A stretch of 39,690 nt of DNA from an uncultured Shewanella sp. (GCF_947501225.1 NZ_CANMUW010000025.1:1-39690), one strand, 5' to 3'. Shown: positions 25,638 to 34,391, counted from the first letter of the stretch. Program-made: numbers and translations. The notes: a model not told the origin generated them from the sequence alone.

Positions 25638-26039
25638 CTATCTCAGACTTGATAAAAAATAGCCTAAGTTTATCCCGGCTAATATCAGAATAACCAACCA
25701 ACTCAATAACCCTCCCCAAAAGCGGCCCAGATGATAACCGCCCCGGCCCTGAGTCAAGCCTATCGCATGTAAGATTCGACCTAAGATCCAGATAATACCC
25801 AGAACATGCAAAAACAGGTCTGGCAGATGGTTTAACTCTGCAACCACCAATAAGAGCATTGCGATAGGCGCATTCTCGACTAAATTGGCGTGTACTCTGT
25901 TAGCCAGCCTTAACGCTTCATTGCCAGAGGTGCCCAAACCAATTTTATACTTTCGACGTAGTTGAATCACCCGCATTGCAAACATGACGACAAAGATTGC
26001 GGTAATGCTGATATAAAGGCCGGAAATGGCAACGGACAT
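25638..26039 (-). CDS. MAPEG-family membrane protein
   Basis: 133 residues from ATG 26039, chosen because AGAGGAAG lies upstream at good spacing. Four membrane helices are visible: ISITAIFVVMFAMRVIQL; the VHANLVENAPIAMLLLVVAEL helix with the family motif R-x-H-x-N-x-x-E; FLHVLGIIWILGRILHAIGL; and LLSWLVILILAGINLGYFL. This is the MAPEG fold (glutathione- and eicosanoid-metabolising membrane enzymes), similar to the YecN-type bacterial branch. Glutathione transferase or peroxidase activity is possible but unproven. It stands between ygiQ and the divergent exporter gene. Confidence 0.85.
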   Translation of the reverse strand: MSVAISGLYISITAIFVVMFAMRVIQLRRKYKIGLGTSGNEALRLANRVHANLVENAPIAMLLLVVAELNHLPDLFLHVLGIIWILGRILHAIGLTQGRGGYHLGRFWGGLLSWLVILILAGINLGYFLSSLR

Positions 26040-26189
26040 AGGGCTTCCTCTTGCTGTGGTTTCAACCAGCATTGCAACTTATTGGTGGGAAGTAAATATT
26101 TTCCATCTGATTAACCTTTTTCCCACAAACTAGGTTAATATGCGCTCGTTTGGCGCCTCCTAAAACTAAAACAACAATGGACCCTGCTA

Positions 26190-27410
26190 GTGAACAACGA
26201 AGAATTTATTGAAAAACGTAAATTTATCATTAAATTAGGCAAGTCTCTGCATAAGTTTGGGACTCCGGCTTATCGGCTGGAAGCACATCTTCAGGCCGTC
26301 ACTAAACTCCTTGGGCTCGAGGGGTATTTTCTTATCTCTCCCACCGCGATGACCTTCGTTCTTCAACACGATGCCGATCAAGAGTACAACCATGTAGCCA
26401 GGGTGAAGCCCGGCGAATTAGATCTCGGCGCTCTGGCCCGTACCGATGAGCTGGTTGAAGAGTTAGTTTCAGGCAAGCGTACCCTTCAGGAAGCCTTAGA
26501 TCGACTCGACGAGATAGCTAATAAACCCAACGCCTATGGCTCCTTGCTCACCTTACTGGCATTTGGCAGCTCGGCGGGAGCCTTTGCCATGCTGATGGGA
26601 ACGAGCTGGAACGACGTATTCTGGTCGGCGCTGCTTGGTTTCATGGTCTATGGGCTGGTTTATCGCGCGGAACGTTCTAAGCGCATGGCCGAGATGCTCG
26701 AGCCCTTAGCCGCAATCCTGTGCGCCCTGGTCGCCAGCGGCATTACCCAAATCGATCCTCATATCAATATGCCCGTGGTTATTCTATCCGGCATCATCAT
26801 CTTCGTACCCGGGTTGGCCCTCACCTTAGGCTTAGCCGAGCTCGCCGCCAGAGATCTCATCTCTGGAACGGCTCGTATCATGGATGCATGTATGCTGCTG
26901 TTTAAGCTCTATTTTGGGGCAATTTTCGGCATGGTGGTTGGTAAGGCGATATTTGGTGAAGCCATCTACTTCGAGCCAGAGCCAGTTCCCCTTATCGCCG
27001 TCTGGTCTGCGGTACCTATCCTGTCGATGGCACTGGTGATCATATTCAAGGCTCGCATGAAAGACTCCCCCTGGGGAATACTCGCAGGCATAGTGGCCTT
27101 CTTCTCATCTATGTTGGGCGCCATCTATCTGGGCGCTTCTATCGGCATCTTCTTCGGCGCATTCGCGGTAGGCGTCTATTCAAACCTGTTTGCACGTTGG
27201 ATGAAGGCACCCGCTTCTATCGCCCTTCTACAGGGTATCGTTATTCTGGTTCCCGGCAGTAAAACCTATATTGGCCTGAATACGCTTATCTTAGGTGAGA
27301 CCATGCTGAATCAGTCTCATATCGGTAGCCAGATCTTCCTGATCTTTATGTCTATCGTTGCAGGATTAATCTTTGCCAACGTCGCCGTATCACCGCGCAG
27401 AACGCTATAA
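26190..27410 (+). CDS. ThrE-like threonine/serine exporter family membrane protein
   Basis: 406 residues starting with GTG. The N-terminal ~115 residues are the cytoplasmic DUF1212 part (KRKFIIKLGKSLHKFGTPAYRLEAHLQAV, ...FLISPTAMTFVL). About ten membrane helices follow, including LTLLAFGSSAGAFAMLMG, FVPGLALTLGLAELAARDLISGTARI and a second half ending in VILVPGSKTYIGLN. The two halves correspond to the ThrE and ThrE_2 modules fused in one chain, as in Corynebacterium ThrE. It probably exports threonine, serine or related small molecules. It is a single gene; a weak hairpin follows. Confidence 0.85.
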   Translation: MNNEEFIEKRKFIIKLGKSLHKFGTPAYRLEAHLQAVTKLLGLEGYFLISPTAMTFVLQHDADQEYNHVARVKPGELDLGALARTDELVEELVSGKRTLQEALDRLDEIANKPNAYGSLLTLLAFGSSAGAFAMLMGTSWNDVFWSALLGFMVYGLVYRAERSKRMAEMLEPLAAILCALVASGITQIDPHINMPVVILSGIIIFVPGLALTLGLAELAARDLISGTARIMDACMLLFKLYFGAIFGMVVGKAIFGEAIYFEPEPVPLIAVWSAVPILSMALVIIFKARMKDSPWGILAGIVAFFSSMLGAIYLGASIGIFFGAFAVGVYSNLFARWMKAPASIALLQGIVILVPGSKTYIGLNTLILGETMLNQSHIGSQIFLIFMSIVAGLIFANVAVSPRRTL

Positions 27411-27443
27411 AACAGATCGATTACCAGCGAAAAAATCCATAAT

Positions 27444-27474
27444 GGTGATGCTTTCTCCCCCGGAAAACATCACC
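27444..27474. other. Short stem-loop after the exporter gene
   Basis: GGTGATG (27444-27450) pairs with CATCACC (27468-27474) over a 17-nt loop. No T-run follows directly. It is a weak terminator candidate at best. Confidence 0.3.
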
Positions 27475-27621
27475 GCTACATCTGTATTTGCTTAAGTAAA
27501 ATCATCCACTTATTTTGCTTTTTTTCTTGACTAACTCGCCACTGGCGTGTGTTATTAAATTGTAAGAAAACTGTTTATTTTTTCCTCATCCAATCGAAAG
27601 GTAATCATATAAGGCGCACCT

Positions 27622-29259
27622 ATGCAGGGTTACAAGTCGTATCTACCTCTTTTCATTACTACCCTTTTAGCCTCTATGGCTAGTTGGGGGGAAGAGGTAG
27701 ATTCGGAGCAAGGTGAGCTGGCCAAGAAAAAAAAACTGAATAAGATTGTTGTCACCAGCAATCCCATCTTCGATGAGTCGGCCCCCGATAGTTTTTTCAT
27801 TCATCGCTGGGCAAACTATCTGCATATCAATACCAGAGAGTCGATGATCTTAAAGAAGCTTCCTTTTGCAGAAGGCAGCAGCATCAACCAAAAAGATCTG
27901 GAGGAGGCTCAGAGAAACTTAAGAGCAGAACCCTATATACGAGACGCTAAGATCAGCTTCTCAGAGAGAGATCCTCAAGCAGACACTCCCTATGAAGGAG
28001 AAACGGTATTGGTAGAGACCTGGGATAACTGGTCTCTGTTGCCGACCCTCAGCTTCTCCCATAGCGGGGGAGAGAATGAATTTTCGATTGGAATAAAAGA
28101 GGATAACCTGCTGGGGCACGGCATAAGAACCAGAATGAACTATCAGTCTGATGCCGATAGAACAGGCTATAAACTCGCTGTCGAGGCTCCACTCGATAGC
28201 GTTGTCAAACACTCTAAGTTAGGCGTAAGCTTTTACGACAACAGTGATGGTCAGTCGAAACAGCTCTATTTTTACAAACCCTTTTACACCTTAGATACCA
28301 AAGATAGTTACTCCTTTACCTATCTTGAAGATCTGCGCAACGATACCCTGAAGCAGAATGGCATGGATATCAACGAATTTGAGGTTAAGCAGGATTTCAC
28401 TAATCTGGCTTATGGTTGGCGCATATCGAAAAACGATGATGCCAGATCCCGTATTATCATGGGCTTAACCCAGGATAAAAATCGATTCTCTCATCTCAAC
28501 AGCTTCCCTGACTCGACACTCCCCCAAGATAGAGACTTCCTCTACCCTTGGGTAGCCTATGAATACCTGCAGGATGATTACGCTGTTCTCAATAATGTAC
28601 ATCTGATAAGCAACAACGAAGACTTTAACTTAGGCTGGCACCACTACCTGAAGCTTGGTTTAGAGACGAATGACACCGACAGCAGCTCCCCTCTCGGCTA
28701 CCATATAGACTGGAAAACGACCCGTGGCTATAGGGATGAGACTGATCTACTGCTACTGGAATTTGACGGAACAGCCACCCTAGCCACCCGCCAAAAAGAG
28801 TTCTACCGGCTCAATGCATCGGCCGAGTATTTTTACCAGATACACCCCAAGTGGACGGCCTATGCAAAGACAAGAATAAGTACCTCAAAGAATAACTACC
28901 TAGATCAGACCTTCGCCCTGGGTGATGACACTGGGATCAGAGGCTACCCCAATGATTATCAACACGGAGATCATCAATGGTTGTTGACGGCTGAACTCCG
29001 CCACTATCCACAGGTAAACCTCTATCAACTCGCAGAGCTAGGCTGGGCCGCCTTTATCGATGTCGGTCAGGCATTCGGTGGGCCGGATGAAAATAATGAA
29101 GTGTCGACTCCCATCGGCAGCTTAGGTGTCGGAGCCCGAATTTTCTCCTCTCACTCCAGCTATGGAAATGTGGCTCATATCGACTTTAGTGTGCCTTTCA
29201 CTTCGGGGGAAGAGGTCAATAGTTGGGAGTGGCGCTTTCAGGTAAAGAGTCATTTCTGA
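27622..29259 (+). CDS. Omp85/D15-family outer-membrane protein with one POTRA domain
   Basis: 545 residues. A signal peptide (to SMASWGEE) precedes a Lys-rich patch. Residues ~40-135 look like a POTRA domain (KKLPFAEGSSINQKDLEEAQRNLRAEPYIRDAKISF). The rest is a 16-strand barrel with the conserved L6 motif GDDTGIRGYP (Arg440) that inserts into the barrel in BamA/TamA. Family members insert or translocate proteins or lipids at the outer membrane. With a single clear POTRA it is neither BamA nor TamA, but one of the accessory Omp85 proteins. It is followed by a periplasmic binding protein gene 57 bases downstream. Confidence 0.85.
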   Translation: MQGYKSYLPLFITTLLASMASWGEEVDSEQGELAKKKKLNKIVVTSNPIFDESAPDSFFIHRWANYLHINTRESMILKKLPFAEGSSINQKDLEEAQRNLRAEPYIRDAKISFSERDPQADTPYEGETVLVETWDNWSLLPTLSFSHSGGENEFSIGIKEDNLLGHGIRTRMNYQSDADRTGYKLAVEAPLDSVVKHSKLGVSFYDNSDGQSKQLYFYKPFYTLDTKDSYSFTYLEDLRNDTLKQNGMDINEFEVKQDFTNLAYGWRISKNDDARSRIIMGLTQDKNRFSHLNSFPDSTLPQDRDFLYPWVAYEYLQDDYAVLNNVHLISNNEDFNLGWHHYLKLGLETNDTDSSSPLGYHIDWKTTRGYRDETDLLLLEFDGTATLATRQKEFYRLNASAEYFYQIHPKWTAYAKTRISTSKNNYLDQTFALGDDTGIRGYPNDYQHGDHQWLLTAELRHYPQVNLYQLAELGWAAFIDVGQAFGGPDENNEVSTPIGSLGVGARIFSSHSSYGNVAHIDFSVPFTSGEEVNSWEWRFQVKSHF

Positions 29260-29316
29260 CCGACTATAATTCAGTTCGGTGACCCAAATTTACAGGAGCT
29301 CAAGCTGATAACAAAC

Positions 29317-30120
29317 ATGGTAAACCCGGCCCCGCTATACCTGATCTTGCTAGTTACCTTCCTCATTAGCGGATGCCTCTCGGCTCAACCTTTAAAAATT
29401 GTCTGCCATGAGTTTGCCCCCTTCAGTTACCGGGAGCAAAACCAAAAAATCACCGGCATTCTGGTAGAGATAACACGTCTTGCTTGCCAGGATTGGCCTC
29501 AGGGTTGCGAGATAGAGCTGCTACCCAATAAGCGCGCGAAACAGCAATTTAGCCAGGGGCTCGCCCAGGGACATTTTCAGGGCTGGAACGAAGAGCGGGC
29601 ACTCACAACCTGGTTCTCAATCCCACTCCTGCAAACAGAGTATGGTTTTTACTCACCACTGACACGCCCCCTGACAGATCTCAGGCAGACACCGGGAAAG
29701 AGTATTGGTACCTTCGGCCCCTCTAACACACTTTCCTCACTGATGAGACTCGACAGTCGACAGGTGCGTCTCGGCTTCCCTCCTATAAATATCATGCTTG
29801 CAAGCTCTGGTGATGAACAGCCATTGAAGATGCTGCAAAAGAGGCGATTCGATGCCTACTATGTCAATAAAGAGGTCGGAGCCTATTATGCGAAGCAACT
29901 GGGGATGGATGACCTCTACTACCTCTCCAGCGGCCAGCCGATACATTACTTTATCGGTTTTAAGATGCTGCACAATGACTATGAGACCATTAAGGCGTTT
30001 AACCACCTGCTGCTCAAACTCTATCGAGCACATCGCTTCGATGCACTCCTTGCCCAATGGGGAATGCAGGCTTCACCTTTACTGCCTGCCGAGTTTTCTG
30101 ATCTAAATATCCCCTATTAA
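29317..30120 (+). CDS. Periplasmic solute-binding protein (SBP_bac_3-like)
   Basis: 267 residues. The hydrophobic N-terminus ends in LISGCLSAQP, so it is either a lipoprotein (Cys19) or cleaved after LSA. The mature part follows extracellular solute-binding family 3: IVCHEFAPFSYREQNQKITGILVEI, a middle domain with PGKSIGTFG, and the closing FNHLLLKLYRAHRFDALLAQWG helix. No transporter genes are adjacent, so it may serve in sensing rather than uptake. The ATG at 29317 is poorly spaced from GGAG (29295-29298); an in-frame CTG at 29305 is better spaced, and a non-standard start is possible. Confidence 0.8.
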   Translation: MVNPAPLYLILLVTFLISGCLSAQPLKIVCHEFAPFSYREQNQKITGILVEITRLACQDWPQGCEIELLPNKRAKQQFSQGLAQGHFQGWNEERALTTWFSIPLLQTEYGFYSPLTRPLTDLRQTPGKSIGTFGPSNTLSSLMRLDSRQVRLGFPPINIMLASSGDEQPLKMLQKRRFDAYYVNKEVGAYYAKQLGMDDLYYLSSGQPIHYFIGFKMLHNDYETIKAFNHLLLKLYRAHRFDALLAQWGMQASPLLPAEFSDLNIPY

Positions 30121-30214
30121 GCCGTTATCACTTAGCGTTTTTTTGAACACCTATGATAGAGTTCTAATCTTAGGGCGTTCAGAAAAATGTAGCCAAAGCG
30201 ATGAGGACCATTCA

Positions 30215-30928
30215 ATGAGAACCATAGTGATCACCGGAGCCAGCAGAAGGTTGGGTTTATTTCTGGTCGAAAATTTTATTTCTATGGGCGAAAGAGTGAT
30301 CGCCGTAACCAGGAGTGCTCCGGAAGCGTTTAAGACGTTCGATTCAGAACACTTTTATCCGATTCAAATTTCAGACTATGACCAAACGGGTGTGACTAAA
30401 CTTGTTAGCGAGCTGGAAGGTATCTCAGAAAGAGTCGATCTACTGATAAACAATGCCTCCATGTATGACACAGATCCCGAGAGCCTTGAAGAGTTAGAAG
30501 AGCACTATCTATCACTGTTCAATGTCCACATGCTGTTTCCCGGCCTGTTAATCACAGCCTTAAAGGAGCATATGTACAGCGAAAGTACACCTGGTGTCGT
30601 GGTTAATATTACCGATATTTATGCCGAAAACCCAAATCCACAATACGCACTATATTGTTCGACCAAGTCGGCCTTAGAGAGCTTAACCAAGTCATTTGCC
30701 AAGAAATTTGCACCTGGAGTGCGTTGCAACTCCATCATGCCCGGACCGATACAGTTTCTTGAGAAGCATACCGACCAACAAAAATCTGACGTATTCAGAG
30801 AGACCTTGTTACCGTTTGAGGGCGGATACATGCCTGTTTTTCAAGCCGTAACCTTCCTGCTCGATAACCACTATGTTACCGGAGCCGGCATTAAAGTTGA
30901 TGGCGGTAGGTCCATCTGTAGAGGGTAA
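30215..30928 (+). CDS. folM: FolM-like dihydromonapterin reductase (short-chain dehydrogenase)
   Basis: 237 residues from ATG 30215 (MRTIVITGASRRLG), preceded by GAGGA; an earlier in-frame ATG at 30143 adds 24 residues that do not fit the fold. The Rossmann motif is TGASRRLG; the catalytic Tyr-x3-Lys is in YCSTKSALESL; INNAS is the usual mid-fold motif. Features that recall E. coli FolM are the RRLG glycine loop, NSIMPGPIQFLEKHTD and the VTGAGIKVDGGRS end. FolM reduces dihydromonapterin to tetrahydromonapterin with NADPH. The convergent neighbour is FolK-like, which supports a pterin role. The 3' ends of the two genes overlap by 120 nt. Confidence 0.75.
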   Translation: MRTIVITGASRRLGLFLVENFISMGERVIAVTRSAPEAFKTFDSEHFYPIQISDYDQTGVTKLVSELEGISERVDLLINNASMYDTDPESLEELEEHYLSLFNVHMLFPGLLITALKEHMYSESTPGVVVNITDIYAENPNPQYALYCSTKSALESLTKSFAKKFAPGVRCNSIMPGPIQFLEKHTDQQKSDVFRETLLPFEGGYMPVFQAVTFLLDNHYVTGAGIKVDGGRSICRG

Positions 30929-31333
30929 GCCGTATTGAGACAGATCGACATATCTGCTTGGCTCTACCGTGAGCAGACTGGAGACATATGACTCACGGGA
31001 GGAGAGGAAGAGCGAAAAGTCCAGTATCTCAGAGTATGTCACAATATCGATATCGGCCACCCTATCGACGAGTGAGCAATCTGAGGCTTCCCGATCTCTG
31101 CCCAGTGAGGTCTCAATTAAGTTAGTGACAAGTTTAACCTCATCCGGCCCTTTCGCCGATTCGACCACGGCCAGGGAGTTAAGAAACCTATGCTCGCTCT
31201 CAATCCCTATCGGCTCCGTATAGATAAAGGGGAAGCCAATTACCACCCCGAAGCGTTGACATAAGGCGGAGGTGATCCTTACGGCATTCAATTCAGGCGC
31301 TATGTTGGTTCCGATCGAGAGGTAGTAGTACAT
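30809..31333 (-). CDS. FolK-like pterin pyrophosphokinase
   Basis: 174 residues resembling 6-hydroxymethyl-7,8-dihydropterin pyrophosphokinase: YYLSIGTNIAPELN at the start, the FIYTEPIG strand, FLNSLAVVES, LGRDRE and the DRVADIDIV metal-binding Asp pair. The C-terminal third is divergent and the usual R-x-FVL-x-PL segment is not obvious. The ordinary folK normally sits in another neighbourhood, so this looks like a second, specialised copy (inference). The last 39 codons lie antisense to the end of the folM-like gene. The start has no strong ribosome site. Confidence 0.7.
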   Translation of the reverse strand: MYYYLSIGTNIAPELNAVRITSALCQRFGVVIGFPFIYTEPIGIESEHRFLNSLAVVESAKGPDEVKLVTNLIETSLGRDREASDCSLVDRVADIDIVTYSEILDFSLFLSSRESYVSSLLTVEPSRYVDLSQYGLPSTDGPTAINFNAGSGNIVVIEQEGYGLKNRHVSALKR

Positions 31334-31524
31334 CTTATCGCAATAACTTCCTTATATTTGCCCCGATAAATTCAGTAATATCAACCTGAAATACAACACC
31401 ATCAAGGTAACAGATACTGTGTCGCTTAAGCTCAATAATTCAGCATATTAAATGATGGTACCGCAAAAATAACAGTGGGTCACATACAAATAAGCCGACC
31501 TCAAGATGATTTAAGACGAGTAAT

Positions 31525-31851
31525 TTAGTGGCTGTGGCCCTGGGACAGATTAATCATCACGACCCCGACAGCGACAAACAACATACCGATCCAAGCCGTC
31601 ATATCCAGGTGCTGGCGATAGAAGAGTGTCGAGAGCAGCGCGACGGTTACAATTGCCATACCGGCCCAGAGTGCATGCACTATCCCCACCGGCATCCCCT
31701 TCATCGCCTGCCCCAAGAAAAGAAAGGCCGTCAGGTGTCCCAGGATAACCATGGCGGCCGGCAGAGGCCTTGTGAAACCATCGGTCGCCTTAAGCGCCAC
31801 ATGAGACAGGGATTCAGCCATGACTCCCAGTAACAGAAAGATCCAACTCAT
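31525..31851 (-). CDS. SMR-family small multidrug/quaternary cation exporter
   Basis: 108 residues, four membrane helices, matching EmrE in length and pattern. The essential Glu is Glu13 (MAESLSHVALK), followed by GFTRPLPAAM, the VHALWAGMAIVTVALLS helix with the conserved W-G motif, and IGMLFVAVGVVMINL. It functions as a dimer that exchanges protons for cationic compounds. The conserved promoter element at 31914-31978 lies just upstream and places this gene in the same control group as the formaldehyde genes. Confidence 0.9.
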   Translation of the reverse strand: MSWIFLLLGVMAESLSHVALKATDGFTRPLPAAMVILGHLTAFLFLGQAMKGMPVGIVHALWAGMAIVTVALLSTLFYRQHLDMTAWIGMLFVAVGVVMINLSQGHSH

Positions 31852-31913
31852 AGTAAAGCCTTAAATTTAAAGTGTTCGGCAGCATTGATTGAAATACTGA
31901 TCTAGTTGCATCA

Positions 31914-31978
31914 ATTATATTTATATTGATTAAGGTGATAATCGGCTCAAATAACAAATCACTTTTACCAAACTGTAA
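31914..31978 (-). promoter_or_regulatory. Conserved regulon promoter, unit 1 (SMR gene)
   Basis: Read on the minus strand: TTAC (31978-31975), N6, GTAA (31968-31965), then AAGTGATTT within a 22-nt step, ATTATC (31942-31937), a 17-nt spacer and TATAAT (31919-31914), 62 bases before the SMR start. The same geometry recurs at four other promoters in the window. Confidence 0.8.
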
Positions 31979-31993
31979 TAAAAACTTGGGATC

Positions 31994-32032
31994 CTAAAAA
32001 AAGAGGTGCAGCCATAGATGGCAGCACCTCTT
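31994..32032 (-). terminator. Rho-independent terminator of the adhC-fghA unit
   Basis: AAGAGGTGC (32001-32009) pairs with GCACCTCTT (32024-32032); inside, GCCAT pairs with ATGGC after one A-A mismatch. On the minus strand the stem is followed by seven T (plus-strand A-run 31996-32002). It lies just beyond the extra fghA repeats. Confidence 0.88.
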
Positions 32033-32061
32033 CAATTCAGTCATATTCAGGAAAACAGCGG

Positions 32062-32265
32062 TTACCTACTCAGATGCTCGGCATGAAAACGCAGATGGTT
32101 TTCTATAAAGCTTGAGATGAAGTGATGGTAATAACTGTGGTCATACCCTTCACGATAGTTCAACCAGCTCCCCAGATGCTCAGCATGAAAACGCAAATGG
32201 TTTTCTATGAAGCTTGCGGTGAAGTGGTGGTAATAAATGTGGTCATACCCTTCACGATAGTTCAA
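32062..32265 (-). pseudogene. In-frame extension of fghA beyond an amber codon (two extra C-terminal repeats)
   Basis: This 67-codon frame continues directly from the fghA TAG without a shift. It holds repeats B and C and ends in a normal stop (HAEHLSR, TAA-type end at 32062). It has no start codon or ribosome site of its own beyond a TTG, so it is not an independent gene. If the TAG were suppressed, the enzyme would gain 68 residues including two more copies of the catalytic-His motif. I read it as a silent leftover of tandem duplication. Confidence 0.75.
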
Positions 32266-32361
32266 CTAGCTCCCCAGATGCTCAGCATGAAAACGCAGAT
32301 GGTTTTCTATGAAGCTTGAGATAAAATAGTAACTGTGGTCATACCCTTCACGATAATTAAG
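32062..32361 (-). repeat. In-frame tandem triplication of the fghA 3' end
   Basis: Three consecutive copies on the minus strand: A 32361-32266 (96 nt, end of fghA), B 32265-32164 (102 nt) and C 32163-32062 (102 nt). Each encodes LNYREGYDH...FIENHLRFHAEHL. B and C carry two extra His codons after the Tyr-Tyr. B and C also share silent differences from A at the unit start, so they are the more recent pair. Copy A ends in TAG where copy B has TGG. Confidence 0.95.
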
Positions 32362-33105
32362 CTCTAACGGGTAGCCACTCACCTTTGCTGCAGCTTCAAG
32401 CACTTCGGGCTTCAGCTGCTCAACAAGAAAGTCATCGGCGTCCCCTTGGTCAACCAGGGCGGGAACAAACTTTGTTGACTGTCGCATCAAGACGCTGGAG
32501 TCATATTCCGCCCAAGTCGCAGAATCCCGCCCCAGATAGGCGGTTAGTGCCTTCTTGCCCCAAGGACAATTGACCGGGTTACTGATCGGACTGAAGGCCG
32601 AAACAGACTGGTATGCATCACTATTGCGCAGCGCAATAACTAACGCGCCATGCCCCCCCATAGAGTGCCCCGCAATGGAGCGCTTATCACTGACCGGGAA
32701 CGTAGATTCGATCAATTTTGGTAACTCATCGACAACGTAATCATACATACGGTAGTGACGATTCCATGGTGCCTGAGTCGCATTGACATAAAAGCCCGCC
32801 CCTTTACCAAGATCGTAGCCTTCATCATCGGCGACATCCTCGCCTCTGGGACTGGTGTCCGGTGCGACGATAGCGATGCCAAGCTCGGCAGCCAGAGCCT
32901 GCACGCCCGCTTTCTGCATAAAGTTTTCATCGGTACAGGTCAAGCCGGAGAGCCAGTACAGAACCGGAACCTTCTTTCCATTCGATGCTTGTGGCGGCAG
33001 ATAGATGGCGAATCGCATATCACAATTTAACGCCTTGGAGTGATGAGTGTACTGTTTATGCCAGCCACCAAAACTCTTGTTCACACTAATATTTTCAATT
33101 GTCAC
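32266..33105 (-). CDS. fghA: S-formylglutathione hydrolase
   Basis: 279 residues, matching FrmB/YeiG-type esterases (about 277-280). It hydrolyses S-formylglutathione to formate and glutathione, the second step of formaldehyde removal after the adjacent dehydrogenase. The nucleophile is Ser148 (AGHSMGGHG), the acid is probably Asp225 in DQGDADDF, and the His is His257 in EGYDHSYY. The oxyanion loop is WLSGLTCTDENF. The gene lies 84 bases after adhC and is probably co-transcribed from the conserved promoter at 34.4 kb. Its last 32 codons are the first of three tandem repeat copies, and the stop is an amber codon replacing a Trp codon of the repeat. Confidence 0.95.
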   Translation of the reverse strand: MTIENISVNKSFGGWHKQYTHHSKALNCDMRFAIYLPPQASNGKKVPVLYWLSGLTCTDENFMQKAGVQALAAELGIAIVAPDTSPRGEDVADDEGYDLGKGAGFYVNATQAPWNRHYRMYDYVVDELPKLIESTFPVSDKRSIAGHSMGGHGALVIALRNSDAYQSVSAFSPISNPVNCPWGKKALTAYLGRDSATWAEYDSSVLMRQSTKFVPALVDQGDADDFLVEQLKPEVLEAAAKVSGYPLELNYREGYDHSYYFISSFIENHLRFHAEHLGS

Positions 33106-33189
33106 GCTTGAGTCTCCGTAATCGTTCCGGCTTAGCCTGTGATAACACTGACCAGGCCGGAACTACAGGATAAATATCTGTCGCAGCTA

Positions 33190-34320
33190 TTACTTATCGA
33201 AGTGGATAACTGTGCGGATACTCTTACCTTCATGCATCAGGTCAAATGCATCATTAACCTGCTCAAGGCCCATGGTGTGAGTAATAAAGTCATTCAACTG
33301 GAACTCACCTGCCATGTAACGCTCAACATACTCAGGTAACTCAGAGCGACCCTTAACACCACCGAATGCCGAGCCTTTCCATACACGCCCCGTCACTAAC
33401 TGGAACGGACGGGTAGAGATCTCCTGCCCTGCACCGGCGACACCGATTACTACAGACTCACCCCAACCTTTATGACAACACTCCAGTGCGCTGCGCATCA
33501 CGTTAACGTTACCGATACACTCGAATGAGTAATCGACACCACCGTCGGTCAACTCAACAATCACCTCTTGAATTGGCTTATCGTAGTCATTCGGGTTGAT
33601 AAAGTCTGTTGCGCCAAGCTTACGGGCCAGCTCGAATTTACTCTCATTGATATCGATAACTATGATACGTGACGCTTTGGCCATAGTTGCACCGATAACT
33701 GCAGATAGACCGATACCACCCATACCGAAGATAGCAACCGTAGCACCCTCTTCAACTTTAGCCGTATTCATCACGGCCCCCATACCGGTAGTCACACCAC
33801 AACCAAGCAGGCAAACCTCTTCCAGTGGCGCTTCCGGGTTAACTTTAGCCAATGAGATCTCAGGCAGTACCGTGTACTCAGAGAAGGTAGAAGTTCCCAT
33901 GTAGTGGAAGATATCTACGCCATCTTTTGAGAATCGTGTAGTGCCATCGGGCATCAAACCTTTCCCCTGAGTTTCACGGATCTTCTGACAAAGGTTAGTC
34001 TTACCAGACTTACAGAATTTACATTCGCCGCACTCGGGCGTATAGAGAGGGATCACATGATCACCAACCTGCACGCTGGTTACACCTTCACCGATAGACT
34101 CTACGATACCGCCACCTTCATGGCCCAGAATGCATGGGAAGATCCCCTCCGGGTCATCACCGGAAAGCGTAAATGCATCGGTATGACACACGCCTGTGGC
34201 GATCATCTTAATTCGAACCTCACCTTTTTGAGGAGGCATCACATCTACGATCTCCATAGATAGTGGCTCACCTACGGCCCAGGCTACTGCGGCTTTGGAT
34301 TTAATTGTCTGTGCTGTCAT
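33190..34320 (-). CDS. frmA: S-(hydroxymethyl)glutathione dehydrogenase, class III alcohol dehydrogenase
   Basis: 376 residues of the zinc alcohol dehydrogenase class III (AdhC/FrmA). It oxidises the glutathione adduct of formaldehyde with NAD+. Catalytic zinc ligands are Cys45 (GVCHTD), His67 (GHEGGG) and Cys174 (LLGCGVTTG). Structural zinc is bound by Cys97, 100, 103 and 111 (CGECKFCKSGKTNLC). The Rossmann motif is FGMGGIGLS. It is the first gene of the adhC-fghA unit and has the conserved promoter element 72 bases upstream of its start, with a strong TATAAT. Confidence 0.96.
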   Translation of the reverse strand: MTAQTIKSKAAVAWAVGEPLSMEIVDVMPPQKGEVRIKMIATGVCHTDAFTLSGDDPEGIFPCILGHEGGGIVESIGEGVTSVQVGDHVIPLYTPECGECKFCKSGKTNLCQKIRETQGKGLMPDGTTRFSKDGVDIFHYMGTSTFSEYTVLPEISLAKVNPEAPLEEVCLLGCGVTTGMGAVMNTAKVEEGATVAIFGMGGIGLSAVIGATMAKASRIIVIDINESKFELARKLGATDFINPNDYDKPIQEVIVELTDGGVDYSFECIGNVNVMRSALECCHKGWGESVVIGVAGAGQEISTRPFQLVTGRVWKGSAFGGVKGRSELPEYVERYMAGEFQLNDFITHTMGLEQVNDAFDLMHEGKSIRTVIHFDK

Positions 34321-34391
34321 CGATATTTCCTAAATTTGAAAAAGTAAAAAACGGTCTTATCTGAATCAGTGCCGCGATTAATATGGTAAAT

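Noticed and set aside
32062..32265. Independent small gene downstream of fghA
   Set aside because: It is in frame with fghA after its amber codon and is made only of two repeat copies; it has no own translation signal.
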